Origin: Campylobacter concisus | GTDB lineage: Bacteria > Campylobacterota > Campylobacteria > Campylobacterales > Campylobacteraceae | Length of the DNA: 64,000 nucleotides | Direction: 5' to 3' | NCBI RefSeq assembly: GCF_001891085.1 | Contig: NZ_JXUP01000001.1 | Location: 62,001 to 126,000, forward strand | Part shown: piece by piece, positions 9,093 to 18,234 of the stretch | Layout: every line of letters begins with the position of its first letter | How positions within the stretch are numbered: position 1 is the first letter of the stretch | Program-made: the position numbers and the translations under genes | Notes under the pieces: model-generated | Databases searched by the model: none | Told to the model about the DNA's origin: nothing | What the model saw: only the letters and a program-made list of their open reading frames with translations

Positions 9093-9773
9093 TTAAATTT
9101 GCTCCAAAATTCTTTCACAAATTTCTCTTGGATTTACATTCTCATAAATCGGCCTACCAACAACGATAAAATCACTACCCTCTTGCTTTGCGCTCACTAA
9201 GTTTGCTACTCTTTTTTGATCTCCAGCGCTCTCGCCAAAAGGCCTAACACCAGGGCAAAGAGTGATAAATTTCTCATTTGTTACATCTTTGATGAGCTTG
9301 CTTTCAAAAACAGAACAGACCATTCCATCAAGCCCTGCTTCAAAACTCATCTGGCTAAATTTTCTAACAGCTCTTGCGATCGTATCGTTATAAATAGCGT
9401 CAAATTCGCTCTCACTAAAGCTAGTAAGTGCCGATACTGCGAGCACCAAAGGACGGCTTCCAAGACCAGCTAGCCTATCCATAACTGTCTTCATCGCACG
9501 TTCACCAGCGCTAGCATGCACATTTATCATATCTACGCCGATTTTTGAGACGACTTCGGCCGCATCAGCCATCGTGTTTGGGATATCATAGAGCTTTAGA
9601 TCGAGGAAAATTTTAAAATTTCCAAGCTCTTTTAGCTCTTCTATAAATTTTGCCCCATCCCTAAGATAGCTTCTAAGCCCTACTTTTAGCCAAAGATCAA
9701 GCCCTTTTAGCTCGCTAGCAAGGGCTAAATTCTCTTCACGACTAGCCATATCAAGTGCGACGCAGAGCCTCAC
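9093..9773 (-). CDS. pyrF: Orotidine 5'-phosphate decarboxylase
   Basis: The 226-residue protein is the expected size for bacterial PyrF and decarboxylates OMP to UMP, the last step of de novo pyrimidine synthesis. The N-terminus LCVALDMAS carries the substrate-binding Asp. The catalytic [10 protein letters not shown] block lies near residue 58 and supplies the Lys-Asp dyad, and PGVRPFG plus VVGRPIYE form the phosphate-binding end. The start overlaps the nusB stop by four bases. It is the last gene of the kdsA-SMR-SMR-ribH-nusB-pyrF run. The C. jejuni order ribH-nusB-pyrF is the same (from memory). Confidence 0.96.
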   Translation of the reverse strand: MRLCVALDMASREENLALASELKGLDLWLKVGLRSYLRDGAKFIEELKELGNFKIFLDLKLYDIPNTMADAAEVVSKIGVDMINVHASAGERAMKTVMDRLAGLGSRPLVLAVSALTSFSESEFDAIYNDTIARAVRKFSQMSFEAGLDGMVCSVFESKLIKDVTNEKFITLCPGVRPFGESAGDQKRVANLVSAKQEGSDFIVVGRPIYENVNPREICERILEQI

Positions 9774-10165
9774 AGATCGTCCTTTAGCTTATCAAGTACA
9801 CCGTTTATAAATTTTGGCGCCTGATCACTTCCAAGCTCTTTCGCAAGCTCGATCGCTTCGTTTATGATGACAGCCTTATCCGTTTGGCTAAATTTCATCT
9901 CATAAAGTCCGAGTCTAAGGATTGCTAGTTCGGTTGCACCAACTTTGCTAAAATCGCCGTCTTTTAGATATGGCTTTAAAATTTCATCTAGTTTTTCTTT
10001 ATTTGTGAGCACCTCTTTAAAAGTCTGCTGCGCCTCACTTTTTCGCTCGTTTCTTATCTTTTTCTCTTCTAAAAATTCCTCTTCAAATGCAGCAGTTACC
10101 GGATTTATCTCGTTTGAGTATAGTAGCGAAACGACGGCCTGCCTAACCTGATGACGAGTCGCCAT
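9770..10165 (-). CDS. nusB: Transcription antitermination protein NusB
   Basis: At 131 residues this is a normal-length NusB, an all-helical RNA-binding protein that with NusE (S10) recognises boxA in rRNA leaders and suppresses Rho termination. The N-terminal [19 protein letters not shown] matches the family's start (arginine-rich, then A...LY). The C-terminal half contains the conserved [10 protein letters not shown] and [26 protein letters not shown] blocks. It lies one base from ribH and overlaps pyrF by four, so it is translationally linked. Confidence 0.96.
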   Translation of the reverse strand: MATRHQVRQAVVSLLYSNEINPVTAAFEEEFLEEKKIRNERKSEAQQTFKEVLTNKEKLDEILKPYLKDGDFSKVGATELAILRLGLYEMKFSQTDKAVIINEAIELAKELGSDQAPKFINGVLDKLKDDL

Positions 10166-10166
10166 T

Positions 10167-10637
10167 TTACGCCTCCAAATTTTTATATAAGCTTAGCATC
10201 TCGATCACGCCCGTCATCGCTTCAAAGCCCTTATTTCCGGCCTTTGAGCCAGCTCGCTCGATGGCTTGTTCGATGCTATCTACCGTTAAAACGCCAAATG
10301 TCACCGGTTTGCCGTACTTTAGCGTGACGTTTGCTATACCCTTGGTGGTCTCGGCGCTAACGTAGTCAAAGTGAGGCGTAGAGCCGCGGATAACCGCTCC
10401 CACGCAGCAAACTGCGTCAAATTTACCGCTAGCTAGCGCCTTTTCAAGCGCCATCGGTATCTCAAACGCGCCCGGCACCAAAATGAGGCTCAAATTCGCC
10501 TCATCCCCGCCGTGACGCAAAAACGCGTCCCTCGCGCCCTCGACCAGCCTATCGGTGATGATGTGGTTAAACCTCGCGCCCACTATGGCGACCTTCTCAC
10601 CGCCTTTTAGAGCCAAATTTCCTTCGATTATTTTCAT
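10167..10637 (-). CDS. ribH: 6,7-dimethyl-8-ribityllumazine synthase
   Basis: This 156-residue enzyme joins 5-amino-6-ribitylaminouracil to 3,4-dihydroxybutanone phosphate in riboflavin synthesis. Visible family marks are ARFNHIIT near residue 21, the PGAFEIP block at about 55-61, the [10 protein letters not shown] segment with catalytic His89, and [12 protein letters not shown]. The DNA is clearly richer in G and C than pyrF/nusB downstream, with codons such as GCG, CGC and GCC favoured. That marks the start of a compositional island reaching to kdsA. Confidence 0.97.
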   Translation of the reverse strand: MKIIEGNLALKGGEKVAIVGARFNHIITDRLVEGARDAFLRHGGDEANLSLILVPGAFEIPMALEKALASGKFDAVCCVGAVIRGSTPHFDYVSAETTKGIANVTLKYGKPVTFGVLTVDSIEQAIERAGSKAGNKGFEAMTGVIEMLSLYKNLEA

Positions 10638-10648
10638 TGATTTCTCCT

Positions 10649-10963
10649 TTAAATTATCTTTAACATTACCGCGCTTAGCGTTATTAGCGATAGATAAAAC
10701 GCCTTTTGCGCGCTCATTTTTTCGCCGTTAAAAACCACTCCGACGCCCACAGCTCCGATCGCTCCGATACTCGTCCAAATCGCGTACGCCACCGCCATCG
10801 CCTGCATCGCGTAGCTCAAAAGCCAGAGCGAAAGGGCGAAATTTGCGACCAAAATCAAAAAATTCGCCGCTTTTTTCACGCCGACGCTTTTTTGAAATTT
10901 GGTTAGAAAAAACACGCCCAAAACCTCGCAGCACCCGGCCGCCAAAAGAGCTAAAACGTGCAT
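10649..10963 (-). CDS. Small multidrug resistance (SMR) family subunit
   Basis: A 104-residue protein with four membrane helices, the hallmark length of SMR (EmrE/SugE-like) transporters. The first helix carries the essential membrane-embedded Glu (residue 13 from the ATG at 10963). The fourth-helix and loop pattern [14 protein letters not shown] matches the family's dimerisation segment. I took the ATG at 10963, which shares a base with the previous stop, over the TTG one codon earlier. Two adjacent SMR genes usually make a heterodimer exporting guanidinium-like or other cationic compounds; the substrate here is unknown. The DNA is the GC-richest in the window. Confidence 0.9.
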   Translation of the reverse strand: MHVLALLAAGCCEVLGVFFLTKFQKSVGVKKAANFLILVANFALSLWLLSYAMQAMAVAYAIWTSIGAIGAVGVGVVFNGEKMSAQKAFYLSLITLSAVMLKII

Positions 10964-11292
10964 CAAGATTTTAGCCTCTTTAGCCCCAGTACGCCCGCGA
11001 TCAGCGTCGCTATGAAAAATAGCCGCAAAGCATCCGGCATCTGACCGCTCGCGCGAAATTCGCTCACGATCTCGGCGATCACCACAAAAAACGCTCCAAG
11101 CCCCACGAATACGGTATACGCGACGCTAACGGGCAAGTATTTCATAGCCTTCATAAACGATACGAAGCTAACGCAGACTAACGCGGCAGTAAGCGCGAAT
11201 CCTACGGCGCTTTGGGCGTGTTTTAGCCCGTACGCCCAGCCGCATTCGGCGACCGCGCCGCCTAGCACCCACAAAAAGCCCTTAGTTTGCAT
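10963..11292 (-). CDS. Small multidrug resistance (SMR) family subunit
   Basis: The 109-residue partner of the next SMR gene also has four hydrophobic helices, with the conserved Glu at residue 16 in helix 1 ([16 protein letters not shown]) and the family motif [15 protein letters not shown] in helix 3. Its start lies inside the end of kdsA (11-base overlap) and its stop abuts the second SMR start, so the pair is tightly coupled to the kdsA message. In C. jejuni, kdsA and ribH are direct neighbours (from memory), so this SMR pair appears to be an insertion. The high GC content supports acquisition from elsewhere. Confidence 0.9.
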   Translation of the reverse strand: MQTKGFLWVLGGAVAECGWAYGLKHAQSAVGFALTAALVCVSFVSFMKAMKYLPVSVAYTVFVGLGAFFVVIAEIVSEFRASGQMPDALRLFFIATLIAGVLGLKRLKS

Positions 11293-12088
11293 CGCCTAAG
11301 GCGTCTTTTATCTTAAAAATTTGAGCGATATTTGCGTCTAGCTCGTCCAAATTTAGCATATTCGGCCCGTCACAAAGCGCCTCGCAAGGATTTACGTGCG
11401 TCTCGTAAAAAAATCCGTCCACACCAGCAGCCGCCGCAGCTCGCGCTAGATACGGCACGAATCTCGCGTCACCGCCGCTTTTCTCACCCAAAGCCGACGG
11501 CATCTGCACGCTATGCGTCGCGTCGAAAATCACGGGTGCAAACTCCCTCATCAGCACCAAATTTCTCATATCTACGACTAAATTTCCGTAGCCAAAGGTG
11601 CTGCCTCGCTCCGTTAGCCACACTCCGTTTTGTTTAGCAACCTCGTAACCATCGCCCTTTATGCCGCGCGTTTCTAGCACTTTTTTTACCGAATGCTTCA
11701 TCGCAGACGCCGCTAAAAACTGCCCTTTTTTAATATTTACCACCGCTTTTGTTTTGGCAGCAGCTACGAGCAGATCGGTCTGACGGCACAAAAACGCCGG
11801 GATTTGCAACACGTCGGCCACTTCGCCTACGGGCGCGGCCTGGTAGCTCTCGTGGATATCGGTTAAAATTTTAAAGCCGAATTCCTTTTTTACTTTGGCT
11901 AAAATTTCGCACCCTTTTTCAAGTCCGGGTCCGCGAAACGAGCTTATACTCGTGCGATTTGCCTTGTCAAAGCTTGATTTGAAATAAAAATCTATCCGCT
12001 TATCTTCGTTAAATTTAACCAGCCTTTTTGCCACGTCAAAAACGAGCTGTTCGCTTTCGATGACGCAAGGACCTGCTATTAGTATCAT
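11282..12088 (-). CDS. kdsA: 3-deoxy-D-manno-octulosonate 8-phosphate synthase
   Basis: The 268-residue enzyme condenses arabinose 5-phosphate and phosphoenolpyruvate to Kdo-8-phosphate for the lipopolysaccharide core. Motifs seen are [10 protein letters not shown] at the N-terminus, [42 protein letters not shown] and [10 protein letters not shown] with the metal-site His. Residues FETHVNP-like at the end ([14 protein letters not shown]) include the usual metal-binding Glu/Asp. It is the first gene of the leftward unit, and composition switches abruptly from GC-rich here to AT-rich just upstream near 12090. Confidence 0.97.
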   Translation of the reverse strand: MILIAGPCVIESEQLVFDVAKRLVKFNEDKRIDFYFKSSFDKANRTSISSFRGPGLEKGCEILAKVKKEFGFKILTDIHESYQAAPVGEVADVLQIPAFLCRQTDLLVAAAKTKAVVNIKKGQFLAASAMKHSVKKVLETRGIKGDGYEVAKQNGVWLTERGSTFGYGNLVVDMRNLVLMREFAPVIFDATHSVQMPSALGEKSGGDARFVPYLARAAAAAGVDGFFYETHVNPCEALCDGPNMLNLDELDANIAQIFKIKDALGDAN

Positions 12089-12098
12089 TTTTTCTCCT

Positions 12099-12989
12099 TT
12101 ATTTTTCTTTCACAACTAAAATTCCGCTCACTATTACTAGCAAGATACCTAAAAGTGCTGTTTGATTTGGTAATACATCACCCATAAAATAGCCAATTAT
12201 AAGCGTAAAAATGACGTCTGCGTAGCTAACTGCAGCGATCACTCCGGCCTTTTTACCAACCGCAAACGCCTTTGTCATGTACGACTGAAAAAAATATCCG
12301 CTAAGCCCCATTAGCAAGATAAAAACAACGTTATACCAGCTTGGCATGCTAAATTTTGAAAACAAAAAATCAAGTGGCTCGTAGGTGAAAAATTCTGCCA
12401 AACCCATGCAAATAAGTGGCAAAAACGAGCCCCAAAGCATAAAACTTAACACTATAACATTTGTACCGTAGCTCTTGTTTAGCTCCTTTACACTTGTGTA
12501 TGCGATCGCCGCTCCAAGGCCGCTCCAAACACCGATAATATCAGTCTTGCTTATGCCTAAATTTGGCTGGATAACAAGCAAAATTCCACCAAATCCCAAA
12601 AATACAGCAAACCAGCCAAGTGAGCTTAGACGCTCTTTGAAAATAAAGGCTGCGAGGATAGCTGTAAAGATTGGATTTGTCTTTTGAAATGTAAAAGCTG
12701 TGGCCAAATTTACATGAGCGACATTGTAAAAAAAAGCAAAAAGTGCGACAGTGCCCACAAAACCACGAAACATCAGCAAGAAAAAGTGTCCACCAGCTTG
12801 CTTAAATGGAAATCTATAAATGGCATAAATAACGATAAAAAGGCCTATTAAATTTCTAAAAAATACAACTTCGATAGATGGCATATCTTTGCTAAGATAC
12901 TTTGCAAATGCGCCAGTAACGGCAAACATAAAGCAAGCAAAGAGCATATAAAAAATGCCAAGATGCGAAATATAAAACCTTTTTAACAT
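12099..12989 (-). CDS. EamA/DMT-superfamily transporter
   Basis: A 296-residue inner-membrane protein with ten predicted helices arranged as two EamA domains (about residues 10-140 and 150-290). I chose the ATG at 12989 because AAAGG lies at proper spacing; the GTG one codon earlier is less well placed. The first half contains [13 protein letters not shown], the typical helix-2 start of EamA exporters, and the second half repeats the pattern. Substrate is unknown; relatives export amino acids or metabolites. It lies between kdsA and der exactly as the C. jejuni Cj0385c position (from memory). Confidence 0.88.
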   Translation of the reverse strand: MLKRFYISHLGIFYMLFACFMFAVTGAFAKYLSKDMPSIEVVFFRNLIGLFIVIYAIYRFPFKQAGGHFFLLMFRGFVGTVALFAFFYNVAHVNLATAFTFQKTNPIFTAILAAFIFKERLSSLGWFAVFLGFGGILLVIQPNLGISKTDIIGVWSGLGAAIAYTSVKELNKSYGTNVIVLSFMLWGSFLPLICMGLAEFFTYEPLDFLFSKFSMPSWYNVVFILLMGLSGYFFQSYMTKAFAVGKKAGVIAAVSYADVIFTLIIGYFMGDVLPNQTALLGILLVIVSGILVVKEK

Positions 12990-13111
12990 CACAAGACCTT
13001 TAAATTTAAAGTAGCCATTTTAATGAAAAGTGGCTTAAATTTTGGTTGATTTTTTCTTTTATTTTGGCGCTTTTAAGCAAATTTTTATACTTTATATAAG
13101 TCAAAAATTTG

Positions 13112-13117
13112 TATAAT
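13112..13117 (+). promoter_or_regulatory. -10 box for der-aroK
   Basis: TATAAT preceded by AAAATTTG, ending 24 bases before the TTG start of der and placed in the gap between divergent transcription units. This implies a very short leader. The match to the Campylobacter extended -10 pattern is good. Confidence 0.55.
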
Positions 13118-13141
13118 CAGCCATCACGAAAAGGACAAAAT

Positions 13142-14530
13142 TTGCAAAAAGTAATATTAGTAGGCAAGCCAAATGTCGGCAAAAGCTCACTTTTTAACCG
13201 CTTAGCTGGTCGTCGTATCGCTATAACAAGCGATGTTAGCGGCACCACAAGAGATACGAACAAAGCTAAGATCGAGGTTGAGGGCAAAGAGTGCATTTTA
13301 ATTGATAGCGGCGGCCTTGATGATAGTAGCGAGCTTTTTAAAAATGTAAAAGCAAAGACCTTGGCAGAGGCTAGAAATTCAGACGTCATCTTATACATGG
13401 TCGATGGCAAAATGATGCCAGATGACGAGGATAGAGCTATTTTTTACGAGCTTAGCAAGCTAAATTTACCAATCGCTCTAGTCATCAACAAAATAGACAG
13501 CAAAAAAGACGAACAAAGAGAGTGGGAATTTATAAGCTTTGGCGCTAAAAATTCCTTTGGAATTTCCGTAAGTCACAACACAGGCATAGATGAGCTTAGC
13601 ATGTGGCTAGCAAAGCATATAGAAGACAAAGTACAGATAAAGGCCGATACGAGCGAAGATTTTGATGATTTTTTAGAAAACTATAACGACGAGGGCGAGC
13701 TAAGCGACGAGATAGACTATGAGAGCAAAAACATTAGAGTTGGCATCATAGGCCGCGTAAATGTCGGCAAAAGCTCACTCCTAAATGCTCTTGTAAAAGA
13801 GAGTCGCGCCGTCGTTAGCGACGTGGCAGGCACTACGATTGATCCAGTTAATGAAATTTACGAGCATGATGGCAGAGTTTTTGAGTTTGTCGATACTGCT
13901 GGTATCAGAAAGCGTGGCAAGATCGAGGGTATCGAGAGATACGCACTAAATAGAACTGAGAAAATTTTAGAAGAGACAGACGTTGCGCTACTTGTACTTG
14001 ATAGCTCTGAGCCACTAACCGAGCTTGATGAGCGTATCGCTGGTATCGCCTCTAAATTTGAGCTCGGCGTCATCATCGTGCTAAACAAATGGGATAAAAG
14101 CAGCGAAGAATTTGACGAGCTTTGTAAAGAGATAAAGGATAGGTTTAAATTCTTAGCATATGCACCGATAATTAGCGTCTCGGCACTTGGTGGCAAAAGA
14201 GTGCATAAAATTTACCCACTCATAGTTGAAATTTATAAAAACTACACCCAAAAAATCCAAACTTCAAAGCTAAATGAAGTGATCGGCGAAGCGACCAAAG
14301 CACACCCACTGCCACGAGATAAAGGCAGAGTTGTGAAAATCTACTACGCAGTGCAGTTTAAGACAGCGCCGATCATGATAGCGCTCATAATGAACCGCCC
14401 AAAATGCCTGCACTTTAGCTACAAACGCTATTTAACAAATAAGCTTAGAGAGAGCTTTAATCTAACTGGCGTGCCTATCGTGCTAATCCCTAAAAAACGT
14501 GGAGAGAGCGATGAAAACAAAGAACAATAA
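13142..14530 (+). CDS. der: Ribosome biogenesis GTPase Der (EngA)
   Basis: From the TTG at 13142, which has AAGGAC six bases upstream, the protein is 462 residues; a TTG at 13109 would add eleven residues but has no ribosome site and lies within the promoter. Two tandem GTPase domains are evident: first GKPNVGKSS with NKID, second GRVNVGKSS with DTAG and NKWD. They are followed by the C-terminal KH-like domain that ends in KKRGE. Der is essential for 50S subunit assembly. The acidic linker near residue 185-200 is longer than in E. coli. The gene overlaps aroK by 20 bases. Confidence 0.97.
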   Translation: MQKVILVGKPNVGKSSLFNRLAGRRIAITSDVSGTTRDTNKAKIEVEGKECILIDSGGLDDSSELFKNVKAKTLAEARNSDVILYMVDGKMMPDDEDRAIFYELSKLNLPIALVINKIDSKKDEQREWEFISFGAKNSFGISVSHNTGIDELSMWLAKHIEDKVQIKADTSEDFDDFLENYNDEGELSDEIDYESKNIRVGIIGRVNVGKSSLLNALVKESRAVVSDVAGTTIDPVNEIYEHDGRVFEFVDTAGIRKRGKIEGIERYALNRTEKILEETDVALLVLDSSEPLTELDERIAGIASKFELGVIIVLNKWDKSSEEFDELCKEIKDRFKFLAYAPIISVSALGGKRVHKIYPLIVEIYKNYTQKIQTSKLNEVIGEATKAHPLPRDKGRVVKIYYAVQFKTAPIMIALIMNRPKCLHFSYKRYLTNKLRESFNLTGVPIVLIPKKRGESDENKEQ

Positions 14531-15032
14531 TATCGTTTTGATAGGATTTATGGGCGTTGGCAAGGGTACGACCGCAAGGGCGCTAAGCAAGGCACTAAAG
14601 ACGATGAACCTTGACTGCGACGACCTGCTAGAGAGCTCACAAAATATGAAGATAAAAGCTATCTTTGAAGAGTACGGAGAGGAGCATTTTAGGCAGCTTG
14701 AAAAAGATCTGGCTAAATTTCTAGCAACAAATGTCAAAAATGCAATCATCTCAACTGGCGGAGGCTTTGCAAAGGTTAAAAATTTAAATAAGATCGGCAC
14801 CGTGATCTATCTAAAAGCTAGTTTTGACGCGATCATGCAAAGGCTAAAAAATAGCAAAAATAGCGAGAAAAAGCTTGCCAAACGTCCACTTTTAAGTGAT
14901 CTAAAAAGAGCTGAGGCATTGCATCTGGAGCGAGAGGAGCTTTATGAGAAAAAGGCTGATTACATCGTCGAAGTCGAGGGTAAAACTCCAAAGCAAATCG
15001 TAAAAGAGATAAGGATGCTTTTAAAAATTTAG
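14511..15032 (+). CDS. aroK: Shikimate kinase
   Basis: The 173-residue enzyme phosphorylates shikimate at O3 in chorismate synthesis. The start is the ATG at 14511 with GGAGAG upstream, inside the end of der. The P-loop [12 protein letters not shown] near residues 11-22 ends in GT rather than the more common GS. DCDDLLE carries the shikimate-binding Asp, STGGGF supplies the adenine/shikimate loop, and the lid region has KRPLL. Chorismate made here also feeds the futalosine pathway, of which mqnA is present downstream in the window. Confidence 0.95.
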   Translation: MKTKNNNIVLIGFMGVGKGTTARALSKALKTMNLDCDDLLESSQNMKIKAIFEEYGEEHFRQLEKDLAKFLATNVKNAIISTGGGFAKVKNLNKIGTVIYLKASFDAIMQRLKNSKNSEKKLAKRPLLSDLKRAEALHLEREELYEKKADYIVEVEGKTPKQIVKEIRMLLKI

Positions 15033-15564
15033 TTGTAAAGTGGTGCGAAATACTGCTTGCAACGATAAATTTTAAGATCAGGCTAGATGGCTATTTGGCG
15101 TGGTGTTAAAATTTGAAATGTTTGAAATAAATTTAACATTTTGTAGTTAGAAATTTTATCGAAGTATCGTAAGATGATTTTTTTGCTTTACTTTGTTCGC
15201 AACGCTAAAGCGATGAGAGTTGTGTGATAAAAATTTTAAGATTAAGTTGGACTAAAAAGTCTAACGTGATGTTAAAATTTAAGAGCTTTTAGCAAAGAAT
15301 TTTGTTTAGGCAAGGCGAAATTTTGTTTTTAAGCAAAGGCTAGACGCATGGTCTACCAGTTAAATTTTAAGATTAGATTAGATACAAAAACTCTAATGTA
15401 ACGTTAAAATTTAAAAAGTATTTTTGGCGAAGTATCGTGAGATGATTTTGATAGTTGTGTAGAAATTTTAAGCCGAGGCTAGACACATAGTCTGCCGAAA
15501 GCTTAAAATTTCAAATCTCTATCAAAAGCGCTCGCGAGAAAAAGCCAAAATTTGAAAGGATAAG
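15033..15564. repeat. Intergenic array of degenerate ~50-base hairpin repeats
   Basis: This 530-base gap has no gene. It holds at least four imperfect copies of a palindromic element bounded by AAATTTTAA and TTAAAATTT, at 15067-15114, 15231-15280, 15362-15412 and 15463-15511, plus a fifth inner hairpin at 15337-15357. Inner stems differ in sequence yet still pair: GTTGGACT/AGTCTAAC, ATTAGA/TCTAAT, GGCTAGAC/AGTCTGCC (one bulge), GGCTAGAC/GTCTACC (one bulge). Flanking words (GAAGTATCGT(A/G)AGATGATTTT at about 15160 and 15429, and AGTTGTGT just before two copies) also repeat. This looks like tandem decayed copies of one element, perhaps a small non-autonomous repeat or a structured RNA. An AAATTTTAAGATTAAG half-copy also occurs at 49735. 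Confidence 0.7.
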
Positions 15565-16527
15565 ATGAGAGTATTAACCGGCCTTCAACCCTCCGGCAAA
15601 CTACACCTTGGCAACTATTTTGCCTCGATAAAGCAGATGGTTGATATGCAAGAGCAAAATGAGATGTTTATGTTTATAGCAAACTACCACGCGATGACGA
15701 GCCTTAGCGAGGCCAAAGCCCTAAAGCAAAACACTTTTGAGGCTGCGTGTGCGTTTTTGGCACTTGGGATCGATCCAAATAAAAGCATATTTTGGGTGCA
15801 AAGTGACGTTAAAGACGTGCTTGAGCTTTACTGGGTGCTAAGTCAGCACACGCCTATGGGCCTACTTGAGCGCGCGCATAGTTACAAAGACAAGGTCGCA
15901 AAGGGTCTTAGTTCGCACCACGGACTCTTTAGCTATCCAGTTTTGATGGCAGCTGACATTTTGCTTTATAATGCGCAGATCGTACCCGTAGGCAAGGATC
16001 AGATCCAGCACGTAGAGATCGCACGTGATATCGCGATAAAATTTAACAACGAGCATGGAGAAATTTTTACATTGCCTGAGGCAAAGATCGATGAAAATGT
16101 CGCCACCGTGCCTGGCACAAACGGCGAAAAGATGAGCAAAAGCTATGGCAATACAATCGATATCTTTGCTGACGCTAAAACGCTTAAAAAGCAAATTTCT
16201 AGCATCGTGACAGACGGCACGCCACTTGAAGAGCCAAAGCAGTGGCAAAACTGCAACGTATATAATATCGCCAAACTTTTCTTAGACGAGAGTGGGCAAA
16301 AAGAGCTTCAAGCTAGATATGAGCGTGGTGGCGAGGGTCATGGGCACTTTAAAGCTTATCTAAATGAGCTTATTTGGGACTATTTTAAAGATGCGAGAGA
16401 GAAATTTGAGCATTATCAAAATAATCCTGACGAAGTGTCTGGAATTTTAGAAATAGGAGCCAAAAAGGCAAGTAATGTTGCTCAAACAACAATAAAAAAA
16501 GTTCGTGAAGCAGTCGGAATTTATTAA
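15565..16527 (+). CDS. trpS: Tryptophanyl-tRNA synthetase
   Basis: The 320-residue class I synthetase charges tRNA-Trp. The N-terminal GLQPSGKLHLGNY holds the HIGH-equivalent, and GEKMSKSYGN near residue 190 is the KMSKS loop. PVGKDQIQHVEIARD is the conserved ATP/Trp-site region. An AAAGGA ribosome site lies five bases before the ATG. It is first in a run with a membrane protein, serS and pflB, matching C. jejuni Cj0388-Cj0390 with one extra gene. Confidence 0.97.
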   Translation: MRVLTGLQPSGKLHLGNYFASIKQMVDMQEQNEMFMFIANYHAMTSLSEAKALKQNTFEAACAFLALGIDPNKSIFWVQSDVKDVLELYWVLSQHTPMGLLERAHSYKDKVAKGLSSHHGLFSYPVLMAADILLYNAQIVPVGKDQIQHVEIARDIAIKFNNEHGEIFTLPEAKIDENVATVPGTNGEKMSKSYGNTIDIFADAKTLKKQISSIVTDGTPLEEPKQWQNCNVYNIAKLFLDESGQKELQARYERGGEGHGHFKAYLNELIWDYFKDAREKFEHYQNNPDEVSGILEIGAKKASNVAQTTIKKVREAVGIY

Positions 16528-16539
16528 TAAAGGAAAAAT

Positions 16540-16980
16540 ATGCAAAATTTATATCCATACGCACAGATAGTTCATCTTTTCTGTGCAATCATCTTTGTTG
16601 GTTACCTCTTTTTTGATGTAATTATTTTTAAGGCAGCTTGTAAAAAAATGCCACCTGAGCTTGCTCAAAAGGCAAAACAGGCTATCGGTTCAGTTGCTAT
16701 TAAGATAATGCCACCTTGCATCTTACTTTTGGTATTAACTGGAGGCATGATGATGAGTAACTGGGTCGGATCAAAGGCTGGAGGCTACTTTGAGACAAAT
16801 TTACAAATCATTTTTATGATCAAATTTTTCTTAGCGATGCTAATCGTAGCTGCGGTTATAACAAATTTGAGCTGCAAATTTATATTTAAACGTCCTAGCC
16901 CACTTGGCAACATTCACCCATTTGCGCTAACAGCGGCAGTTTTTATCGTACTTTTTGCAAAAGTTATGTTTATGGTTTAA
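16540..16980 (+). CDS. Four-helix membrane protein, CopD-like
   Basis: A 146-residue protein with four hydrophobic helices (about residues 8-30, 52-68, 88-108, 124-145). It resembles short CopD-superfamily or cytochrome-like integral membrane proteins: an early YAQIVHLFCAIIFVGYLFFD helix with one His, PPCILLLVLTGGMMM, and a final HPFALTAAVFIVLFAKV helix. The histidines could bind heme or copper, but the family link is an inference. It sits between trpS and serS with a typical AAAGGA ribosome site and short gaps, so it is co-transcribed with housekeeping genes. Confidence 0.7.
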   Translation: MQNLYPYAQIVHLFCAIIFVGYLFFDVIIFKAACKKMPPELAQKAKQAIGSVAIKIMPPCILLLVLTGGMMMSNWVGSKAGGYFETNLQIIFMIKFFLAMLIVAAVITNLSCKFIFKRPSPLGNIHPFALTAAVFIVLFAKVMFMV

Positions 16981-16989
16981 GGATACGGA

Positions 16990-18234
16990 ATGATTAATTT
17001 AAAACTACTCGAGACAAATTACGATGAATTTGTAAAAAAACTTGAGGGAAAAAATGTAAAAGCTGGGCTACTTGACGAGCTTTTACAAACTTTTAACGAG
17101 CTAAAGCAAAAGAGAAAAGCACTTGAAAATTTCCAAGCGATCCAAAACGCAAAGAGCAAAGAGCTTGGCATAAAGGCAAGAGCAGGTGAAGACGTAAGTG
17201 AGCTTAAAAATGAGCTAAATTTAAACAAAGCTGCACTTTCTGATGCTGATGAGATCGTTAAACAATATGAAGAAAAGCTTGAGCAAATTTCATTTAATGT
17301 GCCAAATATCACCGATGATGATGTGCCATTTGGTAAGGATGAGGACGATAATGTCTGCATAAAAACGGTGCTTGAGCCAACTAAATTTAGCTTTACACCA
17401 AAAGAGCACTGGGAGTTAGGCGAGAGCCTTGGTTGGCTTGACTTTGAAAGAGGTGCAAAGCTCTCAGGATCTCGCTTTACCGTGCTTCGCGGCATGGGAG
17501 CAAGACTTAGTAGAGCGCTTGTTAATTACATGATCGACTTTAACAGCGCGCGAGGCTTTGAGCTTGTAAATGTCCCTTATCTAGTAAGCTCAAATACACT
17601 TTTTGGTACTGGCCAGCTGCCTAAATTTGAAGAGGACCTTTACAAAGTGCGCGACGAAGACCTCTACCTCATCCCAACCAGCGAAGTGCCTGTGACAAAT
17701 TTATACAACGACACCATCATTGAGGCAGAGCAGTTACCTATAAAGATGACTTGCTACTCAGCATGCTTCCGCCAAGAGGCAGGCTCAGCAGGACGTGACA
17801 CTAGAGGCATGATCCGCCAGCACCAGTTTGAAAAGGTCGAGCTAGTAAGTATCACAAAGCCTGATCAAAGCGAAGACGTGCTAAATGAAATGGTAGCGTG
17901 TGCAAGCGATCTACTAACTAGCCTTGGGCTTCCTCACCGCCACATGCTTCTTTGCAGCGGCGATCTAGGCTTTAGCGCGGCAAAGACGATAGACCTTGAG
18001 GTTTGGTTGCCTGGTCAAGGTAAATATAGAGAGATTAGCTCTATATCTAACACTCGTGATTTTCAAGCAAGGCGTGCAAAAATTCGCTTTAAAGATGGCA
18101 AGAAAAATATGCTTGTAAATACGCTAAATGGCTCAAGTCTAGCTGTGGGTAGGACTCTTATTGCTATCATGGAAAACTACCAAAAAGCAGATGGCACTAT
18201 CGAAATTCCAGAAGTTCTTAAAAGGTATATGTAG
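16990..18234 (+). CDS. serS: Seryl-tRNA synthetase
   Basis: This 414-residue class II synthetase charges tRNA-Ser and also tRNA-Sec with serine, so it feeds the selenocysteine pathway encoded later in the window. Residues 30-100 form the long N-terminal coiled-coil arm that grips the tRNA variable arm. Motif 2 is [16 protein letters not shown]-like and motif 3 is [19 protein letters not shown]. Length and order are standard. Its stop overlaps the start of pflB by one base. Confidence 0.97.
   Translation: MINLKLLETNYDEFVKKLEGKNVKAGLLDELLQTFNELKQKRKALENFQAIQNAKSKELGIKARAGEDVSELKNELNLNKAALSDADEIVKQYEEKLEQISFNVPNITDDDVPFGKDEDDNVCIKTVLEPTKFSFTPKEHWELGESLGWLDFERGAKLSGSRFTVLRGMGARLSRALVNYMIDFNSARGFELVNVPYLVSSNTLFGTGQLPKFEEDLYKVRDEDLYLIPTSEVPVTNLYNDTIIEAEQLPIKMTCYSACFRQEAGSAGRDTRGMIRQHQFEKVELVSITKPDQSEDVLNEMVACASDLLTSLGLPHRHMLLCSGDLGFSAAKTIDLEVWLPGQGKYREISSISNTRDFQARRAKIRFKDGKKNMLVNTLNGSSLAVGRTLIAIMENYQKADGTIEIPEVLKRYM

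Noticed and set aside
10706-10934. Two overlapping frames opposite or within the SMR gene
   Set aside because: High GC content lengthens chance frames; the SMR reading has the family motifs.
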